A DNA stretch of 64,000 nt, taken from positions 285,428,028 to 285,492,027 of the forward strand of contig JAUMIR010000002.1 of assembly GCA_030847615.1 (NCBI GenBank), given 5' to 3'. The position numbers and the translations under genes were made by a program. This document shows, piece by piece, positions 35,101 to 64,000 of this stretch. The notes under the pieces are model-generated. The model was given only the letters and a program-made list of their open reading frames with translations. It searched no databases and had not been told where the DNA came from. Origin of the DNA: Gambelia wislizenii. Its lineage: Eukaryota > Chordata > Lepidosauria > Squamata > Crotaphytidae. The stretch's first letter is position 1; each line of letters opens with the position of its first letter.

Positions 35101-38100
35101 CTACTGCGCAGGACACATGTTATCATTACAACATAACATTATCAACATACATTGTTACACATTATTCGTATGTCAGTTGACCTTCCTTTTTGACACCTTT
35201 CACTTTACACACTAGTGACAAGGCCCAGCCTCTTTGCCAACTCATCATGGCTTGTTGCTGGAAGGGCTTTTATAAGCAGGTCTGCAATATTGTCCTCAGA
35301 TGGACAGTACCTCAGACACAAGACACCTTCTTGTATTAACTGCCTCACATTTTGGTAGCGTATCACAATGAATTTTGTCCTACGTTTCAGGTTTTCTGCT
35401 TCTGCCATAGCTATGCAGGCTTGTGAGACCTTGTGCACCTCAACAGGCATTTGGCACAGCTCCTCAAGGTCTGCAAGCATCTGCCTTACTCATTGTACCT
35501 CACTTGCCATCTCAGAGAAGGCTGCGAATTCAGCTTCAGTGGTACTAATGGCCACACAGTTCTGCTTTCTTGATCTCTACACTATGGGGCTCTCTGCATA
35601 CCTGACCACTATCCCAGTCACTGATGTCCCGTCTGAAGTCTCAGCAGCAAATGAGCTGTCCACATAGCACTCCAGGGTCACCTGATTTCATGTCAGCTTC
35701 AAACACATGTCCCTGGTCCCCTTGAGAAATCTAACCACTCTCTTCAGGGCTTCTCAATCCACCCTCCTTGACTTGGAGACTCTTCTGCCGAGCACCCCAA
35801 CTGCAAAACTGATGTCAGCCCTTGTGTTGTTTGCAATAAACAACAGACTGCCTACCACTGAGTGGTACAGATCAGGCCTTTCAAATTCCTGTTCTGCCTC
35901 CAAGTTCACAAAATCAGTGGTCATTGGTGTCTTGACCACCTTAGCCTCACTAGGCCCACACTTGACCACAAGATTGTCAATCTTCTTCTGGCTTAGGAAA
36001 AATTCTTGAAGACCGGTTCTTTATACCTCTATGCCTAAATAACATCTCAGGCTGTTTAAGTCCTTTAACTTGAACCAGTTTTCTAACTCCACCTGCACTT
36101 TCTTGACATTACTGGCACTCTTTGCCGCCACACAAAGGTTGTCCACATAGATAACTAGCATGACAGCACTATTACCTGCCCCCCTGGTGTACACACAGGT
36201 GTCTGCAATGCTTGTTGTGTAACCAAGTGACACCAAAACTTGGTGTATGCACTTGTTCCAGCAACGTGCACTTTGATTCAAGCCATAGAGCACTTTGCGC
36301 AAGAAGTACACCTTGCTCTCACCTGCACTGTCATACCCTGGGGCCTGTTCCATTAACACTGTCTCTTCAAGATCAGCATTCAGGTATGCTGTTTCAGAGT
36401 CAGAGTGTTGCACAACCATCTGCCTCTTGGCTGCTACAGCCTGGCTTCCTGAACAACAAATCAGTCAGGAGCCTTTTCAAGTCTCGTTGACCTTCTGGGG
36501 ATGAGCACCCTAGTTCTGCCTGACTCATCCTCACTTGCACTGCTGCTGCTATCTCTCCCTGTGTCAGGCTCAATGCTTGATTGTGGTGGGGGGGTGTTGG
36601 AGTGGCATGTGAAGTGTCAGGCTTTTCTTCTTCTGCCTCCCCTTCATCATCAGGCATTACAACCCCTCCATTTGTGGGACTTTTGGGAATTGTTGGCACA
36701 TCCCTCCCCAATGGAACAAACACCTCCTGATTGCAGTGCAATCTGTCCCACCGAGTGCATTTCCAAAGTTTGCACTCCTAGAGAACACCACCTTTCCAGG
36801 ATGGAGAGAAAACCTGTACTTATTACCCTCATAGCCTAGGAAACACAGTCTTCTGGTTTTAGGCTGCCCAGGCTTCCTTAGGCTCAGGTGAATCAGTACA
36901 TTTGCATACTGTCCAAAAACCCTCAGGTGCTTGAGGTTTGGTGCTCTACCATACAATAGACAACATGGGGTCTGGTTGACGCTAGACGTCCATAGTCTAT
37001 TTAAATGGTAAGCGGCAGTCTTCACTGCCTCCCCCCCTACAGCCCAGCTGGGGCTTGTACATCTTCCATCATGCACTCCACCATGCACTTCAACATCCCA
37101 ATTTTCCTTTCTGCAAGCCCATCCTCCCCTGGAGACGCTGGGTTTGTGGTCTTGTGTCTAATGCCCCTCCTATGTATCCAGGTCTGCAGACTGTTGGATA
37201 AAAATTCCCCTCCCCTATCAATCACTAGACTGAAAACCTTATGAGAAGAAAATTCACATTCCACCATGGTCACCCACTCACAGTACCTGTCTGCAGCCTG
37301 ATTTTTCTCCTTCAGTAAGTATACATCGGTGTACCTAGTGTGTCTGTCCACTATCACAAATAGTGGTTACCCCCTTCAGTGGGCTTATAGGGGCCTGCTA
37401 GATCAGCGTGAACAACTTCAAAGGGTCTGTTGGTGACACATTGGGTCTTTCTGGCAATCGGGAAAACCTTCACCTTAACTTTCCTGCACACTGCACATTC
37501 TAAGAACTTTGGGCAGTGTTTCACGCTTAAACCAGGGCACACTTTTGCTAGCTCCTTTAACCCTTTGTAACTAGCATGGCCCATTAGCCTGTGGTAGTAA
37601 TGAACACACTTATCATGTAGGGGCACATTGTCTGCAGGGTTCACATTTGCCACCTTCCCTTTAAGCAACATGTAATACAACCCATGTTTCTTTATCCCTT
37701 TTGCACAGACATTATTCCTGTTATGCCTTTCTGTTACTGTACAGTGTTCCCCCTCAAATATCACTTTATAACCATCAGTAGTCATTTGACACACACTTAA
37801 TATACAATTCTCTAATTTGTTAAGACATAATATATTTTCAAAATCTTTACCAAAAGATGGCACATATGCAGTACCCATTTTCTGCACCTTGCCGGGAGCA
37901 CCATCTGCAAGAGTAATATTGGTAATTGAAGCATTTTTAACATTGCTTAACGACTGTAAATCATTAACCATATTGTGCGTGGCCCCACTATCAAGTAACC
38001 AAATTCTTTCCTCAGTACCATCAGGATGGTGCTGTGCTACGAAGGCATAGCTTGCAGCCTGAGAGGATATATCCCTCCTATCTGGTGCAGGCATCTTACA

Positions 38101-39964
38101 GTCCTTCTGAACATGTCCAGGCTTTTTGCATCTGAAACAGTGTTTCACAAAGCTACAGGCTCCCACCTCCATAGATGCCTCTGTTTCAGTGCTCTTCTGA
38201 TTGTGTCTGGTAATTTGTGGCTGTTTATTCTCCTCCATCCGGGAATCAAATTGCTTGTGTTGGACCTCTTCCAGAATAAGCCCAGCTACCAGGTCTACAG
38301 ACAAATCACTCTCCCTGGCGGTCTGCAGACTGTACATTAGGAAATCCATTCCTTTGGCAAACTACCCAACAAAATAAAACACTTATGGGCTTCTGGAATG
38401 TCCACCCCTCTATTGGCCACCTTTTGAAGAGGCTGCCTCATTTCCTCCAAATGGGCTTTCACACAGCCTCCAGTAGACAGCTTTGTGTTATAAAGTCTCT
38501 TAGTCCATATCATCTTTGAGAGGCAGGACGGATTCTGATGAACTGTTTTCAAAGCTGTCCAAAGCTGAAAGGCTGTCTTTGCTGGGGCCACATGTATTAA
38601 CTGGGAGGGGCTGAGCGATAAGAGAATTGCAGCTCTAGCCTTCTGGTGTGCTAGCCTGAATGCTGCTATTTCGTCTTCTGTACCCCCTGGGTTCACACTT
38701 TCATTCTCCAAAACGTGCCACAAATTGTCCTTAATTAATAAAGCCTCCATGTATAAATTCCATGCTGAATAGTTTCCATCAGCCAGCTTTTCAAAAGTGG
38801 ATGAGATTATTACCTGCCATTCTGCTGATTGAGTCAACAGTTTTCCAGCTATGGAACACAAACAGCTGGCAGCACTTCAAGGTTACTTGAAGATATTACA
38901 GGGCCTGGCTGAAACTTAACTGTTTCTCAGCCAACTAGCCAAAAACACTCAAAACAAAAGAGTTTCCGGGAATTTTTTGTAGTGCACCTTATCTAATCTG
39001 AGATCAATCAGCTGGGCTCATGACCACTGTCAGGGGATGATAGGACATGCAATCCCCAGCAGAAGCCAAAAAACCTGTCTCAGTAGACTCAGTAGCAACC
39101 CATTCCCAAGAATACTCACACACAGAGTGCTTGACGTCCAAATAAGCAGGAGGCACTTTTATCTTCAAACTCTGTTGCAATATATACAAATATTTACAAT
39201 TCCAGAAGAAACTGCTTCACCAGGTCTCAGCATTCACAGGAAGGAGAGAGAGCTCTGTTCTGAGCTCTCCCATATACACAGTCACAGGGCATTGGCTTAC
39301 TCAATCACATGATCTTACACACCAATAAGAACCCTCCTTCTGTAGCTAAGGGAGACTGGGCAGTTCATGGAGTCAGCCATTATGGCTCAGCATGACTCTG
39401 CAGTTTGTTTGGCCATTTTATAATGGAGTTCAGTCTCTAACTCCTGACAATCATGAACCAGAACTTAGAAAGTTTGTGAACAAAAAGAAAGTGTTATTCG
39501 GGGTTTAATGGTTGTTCTTAGCAGCAGACTGTAAACAGAGGGAATCTATAGTTGACACATGAAAGTTTCCTCAAGAAGGTGGAATGCACTTATATCCATG
39601 AATCTGGAGTCACTGTCAACTAATTTAACAAAGGTGAGATGGGAAGAAGCACAGGAATAGTTTCTCCCTGTCTTGGTTGCAGTGCCTCAGAGGAGGTGGA
39701 ATGAGACTGATATGGAGAATCAGTGTTGGCTTCCTAGAAGCTCAAGACTGCTTGGTCTAGAGAAGACATACAGTCCTCATAACTGCAGCCTAAATATAAT
39801 TTTGCATGAGGGGTGCTTTACTGATATTTCCAATGTTAAACATTTTGCTTTAAGCAAATATACTGAACTACTTATAGAGCTTCTGTGTGCATTTCAAGGA
39901 AAACGTAGTCCTCTTGAATTTATGGTGTACTATTTTTTTTCCAGGTGAGAGTGCTGAGCTATGA
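29050..39964 (+). CDS. IGFBP7: IGFBP7 3' part (exons 2-5): insulin-like growth factor-binding protein 7
   Basis: Secreted matrix glycoprotein (IGFBP-rP1, mac25) that binds IGFs, activin and collagen IV. I see four exons, join(29050..29159, 32196..32312, 34100..34226, 39945..39964), with GT-AG borders and matching phases. They encode the C-terminal Ig-like domain and tail. The amino-terminal IGFBP and Kazal modules are on an exon upstream of the window. Recognition rests on strings such as PSIVTPPKDIWNVTG, ELLPGDRDNLAIQTRGGPEK and DAGEYEC, which match mammalian IGFBP7 closely. The Ig disulfide pair is Cys in LSCEV (exon 2) and Cys in YECHA (exon 4). NVT is a possible N-glycosylation site. The protein ends ...KKGESAEL, against my recollection of KKGEGAEL in human. 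The reading frame is intact. Neighbour POLR2B converges from the right, as in human. Confidence 0.97.
29160..32195 (+). other. IGFBP7: IGFBP7 intron 2
   Basis: 3,036 bp. It holds a decayed LINE fragment near 31010-31200 (translating as AFKAPHGLDPRSETNVDPHT, like the post-RT region of L2/CR1 elements) and an upstream piece near 30680-30750. Otherwise unremarkable. Confidence 0.7.
31010..31205 (+). repeat. LINE (L2/CR1-like) ORF end fragment
   Basis: GGCCTTCAAAGCCCCACATG followed by GTTTGGATCCAAGATCTG, with the predicted peptide AFKAPHGLDPR...GGFPPCSDGLPFSHRVR. This resembles the conserved post-RT segment of CR1/L2 LINEs. Confidence 0.45.
32196..32312 (+). CDS. IGFBP7: IGFBP7 exon 3 (middle of Ig-like domain)
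   Basis: Exactly 39 codons between CATACTAG and the donor TTG|GTAAGT, reading ITRGQYGVQRMELLPGD through VTGWVL. Both edges are phase 0. The first residues (ITRGQ) differ from the mammalian VKRGH, and the rest is nearly invariant. The weak pyrimidine tract in front of the acceptor is notable, but the phase fits on both sides. Confidence 0.96.
32787..32925 (-). repeat. CR1-like LINE 3' fragment
   Basis: AAAGGACCTCATGGTCCATC, TAATCCAACCAGTAGATA and AATCTTTGTTTAAAAACCTT: the complement of a CR1 tail from a different subfamily than the other copies. Confidence 0.6.
32926..33150 (+). repeat. tRNA-derived CORE-type SINE, head truncated
   Basis: The B box GGGTTTGAATACC and core CCTTGGGCAAGTCACACACT are present, then the tail GTAAGTCGGAAACAACTTAA, AGGCAC. 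The A-box part of the head is missing, and it abuts the CR1 fragment. Confidence 0.82.
33185..33407 (+). mobile_element. Tigger-like MITE (MER2-like), TA-flanked
   Basis: It begins CAGTTGTCCCTTCATATTCG and ends GATACGAAGGGACAACTG, with TA on both sides (33183-33184 and 33408-33409). The termini pair over about 18 bp. Confidence 0.9.
34100..34226 (+). CDS. IGFBP7: IGFBP7 exon 4 (end of Ig-like domain)
   Basis: 127 nt: 42 codons plus one base, between TTTTGATAG and the donor AAG|GTAGGT. It encodes LSPLTKDDAGEYEC and on to NEIPTKK. It carries the second Ig cysteine in the canonical DAGxYxC motif. The extra G joins GT of exon 5 to make Gly. Confidence 0.96.
34282..34643 (-). mobile_element. Solo LTR
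   Basis: On the minus strand it runs TGTCAGGCTCATCCC to ACATCACA (TG...CA), 362 bp, with an internal AATAAA (TTTATT on + at 34327). The flanks ATATA (34277-34281) and ATATC (34644-34648) fit a 5-bp target duplication with one change. No internal coding region. The parent family is unknown. It lies 11 bp from the copia 3' LTR duplication. Confidence 0.65.
34660..35079 (-). repeat. Copia 3' LTR
   Basis: 420 bp, TGTCAGGAGTTAGAG...CCCCGGACA on the minus strand. A polypurine tract (TTGGAGGGGATTG) lies directly upstream in element orientation, at about 35080-35093. Confidence 0.92.
35205..36009 (-). pseudogene. Copia pol part 4: RNase H region
   Basis: 35969-35754 (YHSVVGSLLFIANNTRADIS) and 35480-35205 (RRTKFIVIRYQNVRQL, YCPSEDNIADLLIKAL) are the connection and RNase H of copia Pol, interrupted by stops in between. 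Confidence 0.85.
36021..36741 (-). pseudogene. Copia pol part 3: linker and truncated reverse transcriptase
   Basis: 36741-36400 is a low-complexity linker. 36419-36021 holds the RT palm: HSDSETAYLNADLEETVLME, LRKVLYGLNQSARCWNK and VIYVDNLCVAA. The usual upstream RT section (KWVFK...ARLVA) is absent, which suggests an internal deletion near 36430-36480. YVDN replaces the catalytic YVDD. Confidence 0.85.
36657..37357 (-). pseudogene. Copia pol part 2: integrase core and C-terminus
   Basis: Two overlapping frames. 37357-37037 carries the second catalytic Asp (VIDRGGEF) and the AERKI motif near the third acidic residue. 37088-36657 continues with HLNRLWTSSVNQTPCCLLYG and a GYEGNKYRFSLHPGK segment. 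One frameshift lies near 37040. Confidence 0.82.
37354..38349 (-). pseudogene. Copia pol part 1: zinc knuckle, protease, integrase N-terminus
   Basis: 331 codons. It has a CCHC knuckle (CFRCKKPGHVQKDC), an aspartic protease site (WLLDSGATHNM), the integrase HHCC zinc module (H..H...CPKFLECAVC) and the first catalytic Asp (VVHADLAGPY). It then breaks by frameshift. Confidence 0.88.
38337..38861 (-). pseudogene. Copia gag
   Basis: 174 codons, with STFEKLADGNYSAWNLYMEA and an LKTVHQNPS region typical of the copia-type Gag (UBN2 family). It stops at LPKEWIS. The matching downstream sequence continues in another frame from 38349, so gag and pol are separated by a one-base shift. Confidence 0.85.
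39008..39027 (-). promoter_or_regulatory. Copia primer-binding site (initiator tRNA-Met, internal)
   Basis: The + strand reads CAGCTGGGCTCATGACCAC. GCTGGGCTCATGACC matches the vertebrate initiator tRNA-Met anticodon arm (GCTGGGCCCATAACC) at 13 of 15 positions. Drosophila copia primes from a half tRNA-iMet at the same place, not from the 3' CCA end. Confidence 0.65.
39028..39449 (-). repeat. Copia 5' LTR
   Basis: 422 bp, TGTCAGGAGTTAGAG...CCCTGACA on the minus strand. Closely similar to the 3' LTR, with scattered substitutions. The primer-binding site follows immediately. Confidence 0.92.
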
Positions 39965-40130
39965 AAGGTGAAGATTATATATTACATACAGAGAAGTAGC
40001 TCTGATCTATGCCAAGGTTACGTTAATCTTCCGGAAAATTGCTGTTCTCTCCTACTATTCATGCCTCTCTATACACTAATTCCTTGAACATGTTTTCGCT
40101 GAGTACCAATAAAATATTTGACCAAGTGTA
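39945..40130 (+). CDS. IGFBP7: IGFBP7 exon 5: last six residues, stop and 3' UTR
   Basis: The acceptor TTTTTTTTCCAG is followed by 20 coding nt that finish Gly and give ESAEL, then TGA at 39962-39964. The 3' UTR is only about 160 nt. A canonical AATAAA lies at 40108-40113, so the transcript should end near 40125-40140. The exact cleavage site is inferred. Confidence 0.94.
40108..40113 (+). terminator. IGFBP7: IGFBP7 poly(A) signal AATAAA
   Basis: Canonical hexamer 144 bp after the IGFBP7 stop. Downstream is a short GTGTACAC palindrome at 40126-40133 that provides a U/GU-type element on either strand. Confidence 0.85.
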
Positions 40131-40317
40131 CACATAACTGAAAAGCTTTTATTTCTATTTACAAAAACAAAATAGCTCACACACTGAACAATTGGAATTC
40201 CTCTACCACAACAGATGTTCGGATTTGGAAAAACATTTAAAGAGAAGCATGCAAGCTAAAAAAAAACTCTAGGTAAAAACTACATTGTGGCTGAGAAATG
40301 GGGGAACTTTCTGAAGG
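40130..40317 (-). other. POLR2B: POLR2B 3' UTR
   Basis: About 190 nt between the POLR2B stop and its predicted cleavage region. No repeat is seen in it. The left boundary is inferred from the AATAAA at 40148-40153. Confidence 0.75.
40148..40153 (-). terminator. POLR2B: POLR2B poly(A) signal AATAAA (TTTATT on +)
   Basis: Canonical hexamer on the minus strand, 165 nt beyond the POLR2B stop. Cleavage 10-30 nt further would fall at about 40118-40138, inside or next to the IGFBP7 3' end. The same GTGTACAC palindrome lies downstream of it. Confidence 0.85.
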
Positions 40318-63260
<22,943 letters not shown>

Positions 63261-64000
63261 CTAAGATAGAGATAAACATATTTTCAGCACATTTGCCTTC
63301 AAACACCACAAATTAATTTATTAATATCACATATATTATTAATTCAAGCAAAGATTAAACCCCATATGTTCTAGTGCAGGTAATATGCCCTCACTCCCCA
63401 GTTTCAAGGAAATCGGAAGAAGCAATGATTATGGCACTATATTTATATCACTTCCAATTAATCCTTCAGAACTATGATGAAATGACTAGTAGAAAACCCA
63501 AAGAACCACTTAACGAGTTGAGCTACTTTCTTTAACATCACTTCCTTGTGCTGTACAAAAAACCCCCAAACTTTTGAAATTAAGAAACTTCAAAAAGTAT
63601 TTTTAAAAAGAGTAAAAATAATTTCTTTACCATAAGAAAGGAGGCCAAATCCCACTGAGTATGTACAAGAATCATAATTTTTTTTTTTTACAAAACTTCC
63701 TTTTGTAACCCTGGCTCCAAATATAAAGCATTTAGAAAACAACTACCAGTGAGTGTGATGAAATTTAGCTTCTTGTTTTCTATAAGCAGCCTGATAATGC
63801 CAACTATGTTTTCTTTGGGTCTACCATCAATTAAAATACTGTTTAATCTGAGTAAGCATGGTTAGTACTGGGTTGTAAATCTAAATGCTTGAACCCAAAT
63901 TAATACCTCAGCAATGTCCCCTAATTTCAGTGCATTTTTAAACTTTCCTTCTCTCTCTGTCATGATTTAATCAGTCAAACTCACAACTGGGAGACAAGAA
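63261..64000 (-). other. POLR2B: POLR2B intron, cut by window end
   Basis: No exon or known repeat. A T-run lies at 63679-63689. The next upstream POLR2B exon lies beyond 64000. Confidence 0.7.

Larger units (their letters stand above)
34660..39449 (-). mobile_element. Ty1/copia LTR retrotransposon, full length but decayed
   Basis: 4,790 bp with LTRs at 34660-35079 (3') and 39028-39449 (5'), flanked by the perfect 5-bp duplication ATCAT (34655-34659 and 39450-39454). The order on the minus strand is Gag, zinc knuckle, protease, integrase, RT, RNase H: the copia order (IN before RT). It sits antisense in IGFBP7 intron 4. Frameshifts separate gag from pol and break pol several times. The N-terminal part of RT is missing and the YVDD motif reads YVDN, so the copy is dead. 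Vertebrate copia elements are sparse compared with other LTR groups. Confidence 0.93.
34227..39944 (+). other. IGFBP7: IGFBP7 intron 4
   Basis: 5,718 bp, of which the copia element plus the solo LTR account for about 5.15 kb. Without them and their target duplications the intron would be under 0.6 kb. Confidence 0.85.

Noticed and set aside
36501..36839. Plus-strand Leu/Pro-rich frame of 112 codons
   Set aside because: A shadow of the copia pol linker on the opposite strand.

Overview
The window is vertebrate nuclear DNA, most likely from a squamate reptile. The gene content is a tail-to-tail pair of conserved single-copy genes, IGFBP7 (+ strand) and POLR2B (- strand). The same neighbours converge on human chromosome 4q12. 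The repeat landscape points to a lizard, probably iguanian or Anolis-like: tRNA-derived CORE-type SINEs ending in ACAACAACA, 5S rRNA-derived SINEs, tRNA SINEs with an L2-like tail, CR1 tails, Tigger- and hAT-like MITEs, a Ty1/copia element and a DIRS element. The species cannot be fixed by eye.

Layout. From 1 to 29,049 I see no exon. This is most simply the long first intron of IGFBP7, since exon 1 (signal peptide, IGFBP and Kazal modules) is not in view. IGFBP7 exons 2-5 follow at 29050-29159, 32196-32312, 34100-34226 and 39945-39964 (stop), with a poly(A) hexamer at 40108. They encode the Ig-like domain and the short C-terminal tail. POLR2B runs leftward from the right edge to its stop at 40318 and poly(A) hexamer at 40148. 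Nineteen consecutive coding exons (63260 down to 40318) join in phase into 2,790 nt, or 929 residues plus stop. These match RPB2 residues about 246-1174 of the 1,174-residue human protein. The first 245 residues lie beyond the right edge.

The two genes end almost on top of each other. Their stop codons are 353 bp apart and their poly(A) hexamers only 34 bp apart, so the two mRNA 3' ends should abut or overlap.

Mobile elements dominate the introns. IGFBP7 intron 4 carries a complete-length but decayed Ty1/copia element (34660-39449) with 420-422 bp LTRs, a 5-bp target duplication and a copia-type primer site matching the initiator tRNA-Met anticodon region. It sits 11 bp from a solo LTR. A 7.2-kb POLR2B intron carries a decayed DIRS-type tyrosine-recombinase retrotransposon with inverted ends (about 51857-56441), itself cut by a CR1 tail. 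Close to its 3' end is a GC-rich 331-bp palindrome whose 162-bp arms differ at one position. Other long inverted repeats lie at 15799-15900, 21622-22077, 24328-24545, 26354-26530 and 51366-51501. No bacterial-type operon, CRISPR array or undescribed gene system was found. The most interesting items are the compact convergent terminator and the near-perfect palindromes.
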